DNA of 64,000 nucleotides from Teichococcus aerophilus (lineage in GTDB: Bacteria > Pseudomonadota > Alphaproteobacteria > Acetobacterales > Acetobacteraceae), in assembly GCF_014490485.1 (NCBI RefSeq), contig NZ_JACTVA010000001.1, forward strand, positions 1-64,000, written 5' to 3'. A model generated the notes under the pieces. That model did not search any database. It saw only the letters and a program-made list of their open reading frames with translations, and was not told where the DNA came from. The translations under genes and the position numbers were made by a program. Position 1 is the stretch's first letter, and each line of letters opens with the position of its first letter. Positions 26,214 through 34,475 of this stretch are shown here, one piece after another.

Positions 26214-27143
26214 TCAGCCCAGGGGCGGGGGCACCGCGATCCAGGCAACGGTGCCGCCTTCCATCACCGGCTGCAGCCAGTCCTGGCCGCAATGGTCGAA
26301 GCTGATGGGCCCGATGCGCTCCGGCTGGCAGCCTTCCGGCAGTTGCGCGAAGCGGGTGCCCAGCGCGTAGCGCGCACCCGGCGGGGTCGGTGCTGGTGGT
26401 GGGCTGGCCGGCTGCGGGGCTGCGGCGGCGGCCGCGCTCTGCGCCTGTCTCGCCGCCTGTTGCGCCTCGCTGGCCGCGCTTTGCGCTGCATCGGCCGATT
26501 GGCGAGCCTGGTCCGCAGCGGCAGGCGCGGCCGTCGCGGCAGACGGTGCGGGGGCCGCGACGATCACGGCCGGCGGGGCGTTGGCATTGCTGACGGCGCC
26601 GGCCACCAGGCCCGCCGTCGCCCCGGCCACCAGGCCGCCGGCAATCACCGCACCGGCATCCCAGCCCGAATTGCCGCCGACATAGACGGGGTAGGCCACG
26701 GGCGGTGGCCGGTATCCGCCGGCGGCGCCGGGCGGAACCGGCCGCGCGCCGTGGCCGGCGACCACGGTATTGCCGGCGTTGACCGTGACCTGCCTGCCTC
26801 CCTGGACCTCCCGGCGCTGGCTGGTGCGTTGGCGGGAATGGTCGGCGTGCTGAACCCCGGCGGGCCTGTTCGGGTTTGGCTGAGGCCGCCGCGCCCCCTC
26901 CGCCCGCTGCGGCCGTTCGCCGCGCGAATGGCTCCCTTCGGCGCGGCCGCCGCCAGCGTGGACGCGGCCGCCCGCTGCGGCGCGCGGCCCGCCACCATGG
27001 GCATGCCGTCCACCCGCGCCGGCTGGCGCATGGAAGCTACCGCCCTGCATCCCGCGCCCGCCATCTCCCAGCCGCGCCTCTGCCTGCGGCGCGGCCAGAA
27101 CGCAGGAAGCGGCGATCAGCAGGACTGGCCCGCAAGACTTCAT
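26214..27143 (-). CDS. Gly/His-rich exported protein with glycine zipper
   Basis: A 309-residue protein. The signal (MKSCGPVLLIAASCVLAAPQ, cleavage near AEA) leads into a low-complexity Gly/His/Arg region (residues 25-150), then a membrane-like glycine-zipper segment (AGGLVAGATAGLVAGAVSNA), an Ala/Gln-rich coiled stretch, a proline spacer, and a small C-terminal module (LPEGCQPERIGPISFDHCGQ ... MEGGTVAWIAVPPP) that resembles the DUF6515 end. The start overlaps the upstream DUF2092 stop as ATGA. It ends a set of four exported-protein genes. The function is unknown; envelope location is likely. Confidence 0.72.
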   Translation of the reverse strand: MKSCGPVLLIAASCVLAAPQAEARLGDGGRGMQGGSFHAPAGAGGRHAHGGGPRAAAGGRVHAGGGRAEGSHSRGERPQRAEGARRPQPNPNRPAGVQHADHSRQRTSQRREVQGGRQVTVNAGNTVVAGHGARPVPPGAAGGYRPPPVAYPVYVGGNSGWDAGAVIAGGLVAGATAGLVAGAVSNANAPPAVIVAAPAPSAATAAPAAADQARQSADAAQSAASEAQQAARQAQSAAAAAAPQPASPPPAPTPPGARYALGTRFAQLPEGCQPERIGPISFDHCGQDWLQPVMEGGTVAWIAVPPPLG

Positions 27144-27898
27144 GGCGTGTCTCCTGCCTGCCGGACGGCGAAGGGGATCGGGCGTGTGCCGGGCGGCGGG
27201 GTGAACTGGAACAACCGTTCGGCGATCTGCGGCGCCACCCGCCAGGCATCGAAGCGCAGCAGCAGGCGCCGGCCATCCCGTACCACCGAGGCCAACAGGG
27301 GTAGCGGCAGGCCGGACTGATCGATCCACAACTCCCAGGCGGTCGGCCCGCTCTGCAGCACCAGATGCCAGGCCAGGCGGCCGGACACATGGGTGGTGGA
27401 GACGACATCGCCCGTGGTGCCGGGCGCCAGCCGGGCGTGCGGGTCGGCAACCAGTAATGCGCCCAGTTCCAGCGGCACGCCCAGCCGTTCCTGCAACAAC
27501 GCCAGGGCGCCGTCGATGGATGGCGGGGCATCCGCCTGCGCGTAAGCCTGCTGTGGAATGGCATGCACCGTGACTTGGCGGCCATCGTAGTAGACGTCGG
27601 CCAGGACGGCGTCGCCGCGAAGGTCGGCGCGCAGCCGGTTGGGGCGCCGGATGGCGATGGTCATGTCCGTGAGGAGGGATGCGGTGCGGCCATCCGCCAG
27701 TTCCACCTCCCGCAGGCTTGTCACGTCGAGGGCCAGGCTGGGCGCACCGGCCAGGGCGGCGGACATCTGGCGAAGCAACTGGTCGGCTTCCTCGCTCAAA
27801 ACTGGCGTGGGCGCCGGCTGCGCCAGGACCGGCGCGCCGCCCAGCACCAGCGCGAGCCCTGCGCCCGCCCAGGCATGAACGGCGCCGAATGCGGTCAT
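27140..27898 (-). CDS. DUF2092 family periplasmic protein
   Basis: A 252-residue exported protein that matches the DUF2092 pattern: signal (AWAGAGLALVLGGAPVLA), SEEADQLLRQMSAALAGAPS near residue 36, then RRPNRLRADLRGDAVLADVY and YYDGRQVTVHA, and TTHVSGRLAWHLVLQSGPTA. The family resembles LolA/LolB-type half-barrels that bind lipid, but no activity is established. It overlaps both neighbours: its start overlaps the stop of the glycine-zipper lipoprotein (27895), and its stop overlaps the start of 26214. Translational coupling across three genes suggests one functional unit. Confidence 0.8.
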   Translation of the reverse strand: MTAFGAVHAWAGAGLALVLGGAPVLAQPAPTPVLSEEADQLLRQMSAALAGAPSLALDVTSLREVELADGRTASLLTDMTIAIRRPNRLRADLRGDAVLADVYYDGRQVTVHAIPQQAYAQADAPPSIDGALALLQERLGVPLELGALLVADPHARLAPGTTGDVVSTTHVSGRLAWHLVLQSGPTAWELWIDQSGLPLPLLASVVRDGRRLLLRFDAWRVAPQIAERLFQFTPPPGTRPIPFAVRQAGDTP

Positions 27899-28179
27899 GG
27901 CCGCGACTGCGAGCCCTGCTCGTAGCCCCGCGTATAGGCGCGTTGCTCGGACTGCCGGCTCTGGTCGTACAGGTAGCCGCCCGCGGCACCGACACCGGCG
28001 CCGATCAGGGCGCCCCAGCCGAAATCCCCCGTGAAGGACCCGATGGCGCCGCCGGCCAGGGCGCCGGCCCCGGCCCCGGTCAGGGTCCGGCGGCTGGTGT
28101 CATTCATATCGGCGCAGCCGGCGATACCCAGGCCGGCGGCGAGCAGGGCGGCGGCGAGGCGGAGCGAGCGGCGAGGCAT
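27895..28179 (-). CDS. Glycine-zipper lipoprotein
   Basis: A 94-residue probable lipoprotein. The signal ends with a lipobox at LGIAGC (Cys about residue 22), and the body is a glycine zipper: AGAGALAGGAIGSFTGDFGW then GALIGAGVGAAGGYLYD. The C terminus is Arg/Gln-rich. I start at ATG 28179 with AGGA 8 bases upstream; ATG 28212 would put extra residues in front of the signal. Its stop overlaps the DUF2092 start. Glycine-zipper lipoproteins (such as SlyB-like and YmgG-like proteins) insert into or span envelope membranes, which fits this cluster. Confidence 0.82.
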   Translation of the reverse strand: MPRRSLRLAAALLAAGLGIAGCADMNDTSRRTLTGAGAGALAGGAIGSFTGDFGWGALIGAGVGAAGGYLYDQSRQSEQRAYTRGYEQGSQSRP

Positions 28180-28208
28180 GGCGGCTGTCCTTTCCATGGT
28201 GGCGGTCC

Positions 28209-28649
28209 TCACGGGTTTCGCCGCCCGCCACGGGCGGGAGGCGCGGCTGGCTGCGGCGGGCAGGGATAGGTGGCCTTGGCCCAGCGAGCGACGCCATCGA
28301 TGGCGCGGTCCGCGGCGTATTGCGGGTTGGCCTGGGCCCAGGCGACCAGGGAATCCGTGACCTGCATCAGGCTCGGTGCCGGGGTGGGCGGGCAGAACAG
28401 CGGGCCGGGCCGGGCGGACGCCGGAAACACGGCGGCATGGAAGTCGCCCACGCCCAGCAGGTAGCCATGGCAGAACGCCAGTGCCTCCACCTGCCGTGCC
28501 TGCCCCGCAGGCGTGCCGCAGATCGCGGCCAGCTCACCGAGGGAGCGTGGCCTGGCGGTTTCCGGCGTCGGCTGGGCCAGGGCCGTGGTGGCGGATAGCA
28601 GGAACAGCCCGGCCGGAAGCCAGACCTGGTGTCGGCAGCGTGTTCGCAC
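28209..28649 (-). CDS. Rap1a/Tai-family periplasmic protein
   Basis: A 146-residue exported protein. I start at GTG 28649, which has GGAGG 6 bases upstream, giving MRTRCRHQVWLPAGLFLLSA as a signal with cleavage after TALAQ. The mature part contains LAAICGTPAGQARQVEALAF and CHGYLLGVGDFHAAV, with several cysteines, the pattern of Rap1a/Tai immunity-type proteins (PF18602). Known members neutralise type VI secretion amidase effectors in the periplasm; most chromosomal homologues are uncharacterised. No effector gene is nearby, so an immunity role is not supported here. It starts a run of four co-directional genes to 26214. Confidence 0.75.
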   Translation of the reverse strand: MRTRCRHQVWLPAGLFLLSATTALAQPTPETARPRSLGELAAICGTPAGQARQVEALAFCHGYLLGVGDFHAAVFPASARPGPLFCPPTPAPSLMQVTDSLVAWAQANPQYAADRAIDGVARWAKATYPCPPQPAAPPARGGRRNP

Positions 28650-28901
28650 GGCATCCCTCCTGTTGCGGCTGCGGCGCGTGGCGCGATGTCCCGCCCGTGC
28701 CGGAGGAGAGCTTAGAGCGTGCGATCCGCGCCTGATGATCGGGTGAACTACCGACCGAACCGACACGGAGACCCGACTGGACGACGAGAATGAAGGCAGA
28801 TGAGGCAAGTTTCCGCCATGCCTCGGTAGTTGGCCTGATAGCGGCCACCGGTCCTTCGCTCGAATGCTCCCCACGCCGCACATCGCTCAGGGGATACCCG
28901 C

Positions 28902-30806
28902 ATGCCGCACCACCCGCCCCCCGGATCCCGTTGGCTGGCCTGGATGCTGGTGTTGCTGCTGGCCGCCTGTGCGGCGCCCGTGACCGTCGAGCAGACGGAT
29001 ACGCGCAGCTCCTACCACCGCCTCAACCGCAATGCCCTGTCCAGCAACGAGCCGAGCGAAGTCAGCCTGACCACGCTGCGCCAGCGGGCCCTGCTCGACA
29101 CCTATGCGATGTTTCCGGTGGAGACGATCCGCGCCCTGCATGGCTGGATGCTGATCGACGAGGAGCCGGCGGACGACCTGTTCGCCCTCGCCGAGCTCAG
29201 CTACCTGCAGGCGCGTGCCTTGCAGGGGCGCGGGGAGGACGCCCGGCCGGACTACCTGGCCGCCACCCTCTACGCCTACGCCTTCCTGTTTCCCGATGAC
29301 CCGCGGCAGCGGCCGGACCCTTACGACCCCAGGTTCCGCTGGGCGTGCGATCTCTACAACCTTGCCCTCAGCGCCGCACTTTCCAACCCCGACGGCACCA
29401 GCGCCGCGTTGCTGGCCGGCCGGTACGCCCTGCCTTTCGGCACCATCGACATCACCGCCGATGTCGCGGCGCTCAGGCTGGAGGAAGGGCAGGTCGTCTC
29501 CCTGGTGCCAACGATCAACCTGTCGGTGGCAGGCTTCCGCAATCTCTATCGCAGCGCCGGCATCGGCGCCCCGATGGCGGCAAGCCCGAACAGCCAGCCG
29601 GCCGCCAACGAGGGGCTGGAAGTCGCGCCCAGGTTGCGTGTGCCGACAGCTGTTCTGCTGCGGCTCCCCCACGCGAGGCAGCAGCTTGCAGGCCGGGCCT
29701 TGCAGGGCACGCTGTCGATGCACTCGATTTTCGAGGCGTCCAGCATCCGGATCGCCGACCAGCAGGTGCCGCTGGAGTTCAACCAGACGGCAGCACGCGC
29801 CTTCAGCGTGGCGCAGACCGCGCCGTGGAGCTCAGAACTGCGCGGCTTCCTGTTCGGGGATCTCTTTGCCGGCCGCGACACGTCCCGCCTGGCGGCGCTG
29901 GAGCCGCACCGGCGCGGACGCATGCCGGTAGTCCTGGTGCATGGCACGGCGTCCAGCCCCTTCCGGTGGGCCGACATGGTCAACGACCTGCAAGAAGATC
30001 GTGTGATCCGCGAAAATTTCGAATTCTGGTTCTTCGCCTACGCGACCGGAAATCCCATCCCGTACTCCGCCCTCGCGTTGCGGGACGCGCTGCAAGCGGC
30101 CATCCGGCAACTGGGAGGGGTGGCGGCGGACCCGGCGCTGGGCAACATGGTCGTCATGGGCCACAGCCAGGGCGGCCTGCTGACCAAAATGCTGGTCATC
30201 GACCCCGGCGATAGCCTTTGGAACGCCCTCAGCACCAAGCCGCTGGATGCGTTGACGCTCCGCCCCCAATCGCGCGACCTGCTGCGGCGCGCGCTGTTCC
30301 CGCAGCCGATGCCGCAGGTCTCGCGCGTCGTGTTCATCGCGACGCCGCATGGCGGCAGTTATGTGTCCGCCTACAGCATCGCGCATCTCGTCGGGCGCCT
30401 GGTAACCCTGCCGGCCGCCGTGGTGGCCGCAACCGGCGACATGCTGACCAACAACGCCTCCGCCCTTTCTGTGGACCGAAGCAACCTGCGGATCGGCAGC
30501 GTGTACGGCATGACGCCGGGCAGCATCTTCGTGGAAGCGTTGAGCCGGCAGCCCATGGCACCAGGCGTGCACGCGCATTCGATCATCCCGACGCTGGGTG
30601 GCGGCCCGCTCGCCGACCGTACCGACGGCGTGGTGGCGTATTCCAGCGCGCATATCCAGGGGGTGGAGTCGGAGCTGGTGATCGAGGGTTCGGGGCATTC
30701 GACCCAGGCCGATCCGCGCACGATCAATGAAGTCCGGCGTATCCTGCGGCAACACCTCGCCATCGTGTGCCGGGACACACGGCGCTGCGGTCCGCCGCGG
30801 CCGTGA
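28902..30806 (+). CDS. Alpha/beta-hydrolase lipoprotein
   Basis: A 634-residue exported protein with a lipobox (LVLLLAAC, Cys about residue 23). The first half (to about 330) is a non-catalytic region with no family that I recognise. The second half is a serine hydrolase: MPVVLVHGTASSPFRW gives the oxyanion HG region, VVMGHSQGGLL carries the nucleophile Ser about residue 430, and IATPHGGS follows. A His near the C-terminal end (SGHSTQAD) is a plausible triad member. It may be an envelope-bound lipase or esterase. It is divergent from the Rap1a-like set. Coding length and start ATG 28902 fit the lipoprotein signal. Confidence 0.85.
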   Translation: MPHHPPPGSRWLAWMLVLLLAACAAPVTVEQTDTRSSYHRLNRNALSSNEPSEVSLTTLRQRALLDTYAMFPVETIRALHGWMLIDEEPADDLFALAELSYLQARALQGRGEDARPDYLAATLYAYAFLFPDDPRQRPDPYDPRFRWACDLYNLALSAALSNPDGTSAALLAGRYALPFGTIDITADVAALRLEEGQVVSLVPTINLSVAGFRNLYRSAGIGAPMAASPNSQPAANEGLEVAPRLRVPTAVLLRLPHARQQLAGRALQGTLSMHSIFEASSIRIADQQVPLEFNQTAARAFSVAQTAPWSSELRGFLFGDLFAGRDTSRLAALEPHRRGRMPVVLVHGTASSPFRWADMVNDLQEDRVIRENFEFWFFAYATGNPIPYSALALRDALQAAIRQLGGVAADPALGNMVVMGHSQGGLLTKMLVIDPGDSLWNALSTKPLDALTLRPQSRDLLRRALFPQPMPQVSRVVFIATPHGGSYVSAYSIAHLVGRLVTLPAAVVAATGDMLTNNASALSVDRSNLRIGSVYGMTPGSIFVEALSRQPMAPGVHAHSIIPTLGGGPLADRTDGVVAYSSAHIQGVESELVIEGSGHSTQADPRTINEVRRILRQHLAIVCRDTRRCGPPRP

Positions 30807-30936
30807 CATACCGGGTTGCTCCCCATCGTCTCAGGGCTTCCACTGATAGCGTGCATCGCCGCATACCCTATCGTTCCCAACGGCAGCGCCGCTCAACGAC
30901 ACGCGGCGCGGCCAAGGCAACAGGGAAGGGCAAGAC

Positions 30937-32391
30937 ATGCTACCGGACATCTCCCGTCGCGCTTTGCCAGGCATCCTAGCCGCGCTGCCCGCGGCCGCCG
31001 TGGCCCAGCCGGCCGGCCCAGCGCCGGCACCGCAGGGCACCCAGGCCAGCGTCGCCCTATCCGGGCTCACCGAACGAATGCTGCACCGCCGGGCTGTCGA
31101 GGCGGCGATCTGGGGCATGCCGGCGGTCAACTTCGAGCTGATGGCGCAGGCCATGGCGGATGCAGGGGCCACCTTCAACCAAGTGGTCTACTGGTCGCGT
31201 CCGCTCACCTGGAAGAACCAGACGCTCACGCCCAACCCCGACACGATCTACGTCATGCCGTTCTACAATACCAAGGATGCTGGCCCTGTCGTGCTGGAGA
31301 TTCCACCCGCCGGCGAGGGTTCGATCACCGGCAGCATCGATGATGGCTGGCAGACGGCGCTGGAGGATGTCGGCCCGGCCGGCGTCGATAAGGGCGCTGG
31401 CGGCAAATACCTCATCCTGCCTCCGGGCTATCAGGGCGCAGTGCCAGACGGGCACATCGCCCTGCCGTCCGCCACCTATGCCGGCTTTGCGCTGCTCCGC
31501 TCCAACCTGCGGGGCGGTAGCGACGAAGATCGCGCGAGGGCAGTCCGCTATGGCCGGATGATCCGCTTCTACCCGCTCGCGCAGGCAGCGAGCCCGCCGG
31601 AGACGCGCTTCGTGGACGCGGCCGACATGCCGTTCGACAGCACGATCCCCTATGATCTGCGCTTCTTCCAGGCTCTCGACAGATTCGTACAGCGCGAGCC
31701 CTGGATTGAACGGGACCGCGCGATGATAGACCCGTTGCGCACGATCGGCATCGAGAAAGGCAAGCCATTCTCACCAGAGGCGAGGCAGCGCGAGATCCTG
31801 GCCGCCGGCATGCGCGAAGCCCACGAGTTCCTCGAAGCCAGCTACGAGGCCCTGTACACGCCCCCTTATTTCGAGGGTTCGCGCTGGGCGCTGCCGGTCA
31901 GCCCGGCCCTCGCCAAGGGGATGCAGACCAGCTTTGGCGACCGCGACAGCTACCCGACCGATGGGCGGGGCATTGCCTACTCCTTCGCATTCTTCAGCTC
32001 GAAGCATCTGGGGGAGGGTCAGTTCTACCTGCTTTCCATCCAGGACAAGGCGGGGCAGCCGCTGGATGGCAGCGCGACCTACCGCCTGCGGGTGCCTGGC
32101 GCTGTTCCGGTCCGGCTGTACTGGTCCGTCACGGCCTATGACCGCGTGACGCATGCCCTGATCCGGGAGCTGCCCTGGTCCAGCCGTTCCTCCAACACGC
32201 AGGGCCTGAAGCAGAACGGCGATGGGTCCGTCGATCTGCTGTTCGGGCCTGCCGCCCCGCCGGGCCAGCAGGAGAATTGGATTCCAACACGGGCCGACGG
32301 CCGGTTCGAAGTGATGTTCCGCTTCTACGGCCCGGAGCGTCCTTTGTTCGACAAGAGCTGGCGACTTCCGGATATCGAACGACAGTCGTAG
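30937..32391 (+). CDS. Secreted DUF1254/DUF1214 protein
   Basis: A 484-residue exported protein with a signal (MLPDISRRALPGILAALPAA, cleavage after VAQ). DUF1254 motifs: EAAIWGMPAVNFELMAQ and LTPNPDTIYVMPFYNT; DUF1214 at the C terminus: RLYWSVTAYDRVTHALI and NWIPTRADGRFEVMFRFYGP. It is the third member of the family in the window and is closely similar in layout to 15499-17001 (both keep VTAYD and NW.PT). It follows the hydrolase lipoprotein by 130 bases in the same direction. GGGAAGGG lies upstream of ATG. Function is unknown. A strong hairpin (32424-32448) follows. Confidence 0.88.
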   Translation: MLPDISRRALPGILAALPAAAVAQPAGPAPAPQGTQASVALSGLTERMLHRRAVEAAIWGMPAVNFELMAQAMADAGATFNQVVYWSRPLTWKNQTLTPNPDTIYVMPFYNTKDAGPVVLEIPPAGEGSITGSIDDGWQTALEDVGPAGVDKGAGGKYLILPPGYQGAVPDGHIALPSATYAGFALLRSNLRGGSDEDRARAVRYGRMIRFYPLAQAASPPETRFVDAADMPFDSTIPYDLRFFQALDRFVQREPWIERDRAMIDPLRTIGIEKGKPFSPEARQREILAAGMREAHEFLEASYEALYTPPYFEGSRWALPVSPALAKGMQTSFGDRDSYPTDGRGIAYSFAFFSSKHLGEGQFYLLSIQDKAGQPLDGSATYRLRVPGAVPVRLYWSVTAYDRVTHALIRELPWSSRSSNTQGLKQNGDGSVDLLFGPAAPPGQQENWIPTRADGRFEVMFRFYGPERPLFDKSWRLPDIERQS

Positions 32392-32423
32392 GCGCGAGAG
32401 GGCGATGAGCTCATAGGCTGAAA

Positions 32424-32448
32424 GGGGAAGGCAGGAGATGCCTTCCCC
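32424..32448. terminator. Strong hairpin between convergent genes
   Basis: GGGGAAGGCA (32424-32433) and TGCCTTCCCC (32439-32448) form a perfect 10-bp stem with loop GGAGA. It lies 33 bases after the DUF1254 stop and before the 3' end of the convergent fasciclin gene. On the minus strand TTT follows, so it may serve both genes. Confidence 0.6.
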
Positions 32449-32508
32449 GTGGTACCACCACCAGACCCGCGCCGGCCAACGCGACCGGCGCGGCTCCCGG
32501 ATTATCGG

Positions 32509-33060
32509 TCAAACCATCAATACGCCGTCGAGCGCATGGCAGTATCCGTTGCTGGCCTGGATGTTCGTGTAGGTGATGGGGAAGCCAGCCAATCTTGGCT
32601 GCCCGCTACCGGTCACAAGGGTCAAGCTATAGCCGGCCTTGGTCCGGATACGCTGGGATTCAGACGTCCCCTCGGAGCCGCCGAAGCCGTTGATCATGGC
32701 GCTGAAATCGGTGATGTGGTTCAGCACGACCTTCCGGGCATACTCCTTGTCACCCCGGAAGCGCTCGACCTGCAGGGCGGGCACCCTCTCGATCGCCCCG
32801 TTCACCGGAATGAAGAAGCCGAAGCTGCCGGAAGCGCTGAATTCTTCTTCCAGCCCGTGGTTCTTGATGATCTCGGCAAAGATCGAAACCGCTGGCGCCG
32901 ACTTGATGAGATCGAGCGCCGAGCGGGCCTGCGCAACAGCGCGGGACGGACGCAGCGCCAGAAGCGCCGGCGCAGCCACGGCAAAGCCGCCTGCGGCCAG
33001 GACGAAGCTGCGCCGCCGGACCGTTGGTGCGGCTGAGTTGGAAGGGGAGGTCGGGACCAT
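32509..33060 (-). CDS. Secreted fasciclin-domain protein
   Basis: A 183-residue exported protein. The N terminus has a twin-arginine-type signal (VRRRSFVLAAGGFAVAAPAL, cleavage near AVAQA). The rest is a fasciclin (FAS1) domain: SIFAEIIKNHGLEEEFSASG, then GFFIPVNGAIERVPA, YARKVVLNHI and the final NGYCHALDGVLMV. FAS1 domains mediate adhesion or protein contact at the cell surface. The usual final INGV-D...H..D..L pattern is visible, slightly altered. It is convergent with the DUF1254 gene and lies alone on its strand before the IclR gene. Confidence 0.85.
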   Translation of the reverse strand: MVPTSPSNSAAPTVRRRSFVLAAGGFAVAAPALLALRPSRAVAQARSALDLIKSAPAVSIFAEIIKNHGLEEEFSASGSFGFFIPVNGAIERVPALQVERFRGDKEYARKVVLNHITDFSAMINGFGGSEGTSESQRIRTKAGYSLTLVTGSGQPRLAGFPITYTNIQASNGYCHALDGVLMV

Positions 33061-33424
33061 AGGGCTGTCTCCATGTGGCGGCCCATTTCGTACGCAACCT
33101 GTCAGCCGGGCCTGCCAACGGTTGGTCCGACGCTACGGGCAGACCGAACCTGCCTTCGCGCAGGCTGACGAATCTACGCAATGACGGTAGTTCAGCTATC
33201 GGGCAAAGACCTGACAGGAGCGGAGACATTGCCGTAGCTGGGGCTGTACCGGGAACCAGGTGCCACTGACGGCGAAGGCAGTGGATCGACCCGAGGGTAG
33301 CAGCCCTGCTGGTCCGCACCGTTCGGTGGGACCAGCCTGCTCACGGCATCGCGGGATAGGGTGACCTTACAGGAGGCGCGGGCAGGGGCGCCTCGCCTCT
33401 CACCGTCGCCCTGGGGCCAAGCTT
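33061..33424. other. Gene-free interval upstream of fasciclin gene
   Basis: 364 bases between the fasciclin start and the IclR 3' end, both minus-strand genes. It must hold the fasciclin promoter. I see no gene, no clear repeat and no strong hairpin. Confidence 0.4.
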
Positions 33425-34231
33425 TCAGCCCAGCGCAGCGCAGGCGTTGGAGATGGAGCGCGCCGTCTCCATCACCAAGGTGGCGTATCGGCGTTCCATC
33501 TCTTCGAGCGCAATACGGGAACGGAGCGATGCCACGTTCACCGCCCCCAACGGTCGGCCGCGCCCGTTGACGATCGGCGCGGCGACGGCGACGTCGCCGT
33601 GATAGATTTCCTCGGCTGTGGTCGCATAGCCGCGTGCCGCGCTGAGGGTGATCTTTTCCATCAGTGGCTCCATCTCCCAGACCGTCGCTTCGGTCAGACG
33701 CTTCCGGTCCGACTGCAAAAGAACAGACCGTGCCTCCTCCGTCGGCAGGGTGGACAGGATGGCGATACCAAATGACGTGCAGTAGAGCGGCATCCGCGTC
33801 CCGATGGGCACATCCACATTCAACACATGTTGGCCCAGCAGACGGTTGACGAAAACGGTATCCGTTCCGTCCCGCATACTCAGATTGACCGTCTCGTGAG
33901 TCGTCTGGCTGAGATGCAGCAGATAGGGGCGCGCTACCGCGACCAGGGGATCGGTACCCAGGAAGCGTGCGGTAAGATCCATCACACGTACATTGAGCGT
34001 GAACCGCTTGCTGCGCGCGTCCTTGCGAAGATAGCCCAGTGGTTCGAGCGTGTGGGCGAAGCGTTGCGTCGCGCTGCGATCCAGCCCAGCGGCGATGGCC
34101 AGCTGTGTCAGGCTCAGGCTTGGGTTGCGGGCGTCGAAGGCGGAGAGCAGTGCGAAAGCCTTGCCAACCGAGCGGACGAGCAAGGGGTCCCGGTCCAAGT
34201 CAGGCTGCCGCGCCATCTGTGTGTCTTTCAT
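33425..34231 (-). CDS. IclR-family transcriptional regulator
   Basis: A 268-residue IclR-type regulator. The N-terminal winged helix (LVRSVGKAFALLSAFDARNP and LTQLAIAAGLDRSATQRFAH) is followed by the ligand-binding GAF-like domain (LSMRDGTDTVFVNRL ... GTRMPLYCTSFGIAILSTLP). It usually acts as a repressor or activator of a catabolic operon. It is divergent from the monooxygenase operon at 34476, with a 244-base shared intergenic space, and is the natural candidate to control it. GGGGGAGA lies upstream of the ATG at 34231. No operator repeat stood out clearly in the space. Confidence 0.92.
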   Translation of the reverse strand: MKDTQMARQPDLDRDPLLVRSVGKAFALLSAFDARNPSLSLTQLAIAAGLDRSATQRFAHTLEPLGYLRKDARSKRFTLNVRVMDLTARFLGTDPLVAVARPYLLHLSQTTHETVNLSMRDGTDTVFVNRLLGQHVLNVDVPIGTRMPLYCTSFGIAILSTLPTEEARSVLLQSDRKRLTEATVWEMEPLMEKITLSAARGYATTAEEIYHGDVAVAAPIVNGRGRPLGAVNVASLRSRIALEEMERRYATLVMETARSISNACAALG

Positions 34232-34475
34232 CCCGGTCTCCCCCGTACCAGGGAGAGCCTGAGGCTACATTCATCGCTATGCAATAACTCAATGCGCAGT
34301 GCGCTTTTCCGCTTCCCACATCCCTGCGGATCGGCTGATAGTTGCGGCGGGAAGACACACCATCACCGGAAACCACGATCGGCGAAGCAAGCGTGACGGC
34401 GATAGGCCGCGCGTTCGCCAGCTGGATCGTCATGACACCCGCGCCTGCCGGCACGGGTAATGACGGAGGTTTCGG

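Noticed and set aside
26214-27995. Single 593-residue minus-strand protein covering 26214-27995
   Set aside because: The upstream part lies in a different frame from the DUF2092 gene and has no signal peptide; the ATG at 27143 with a proper signal and ATGA overlap is the better start.
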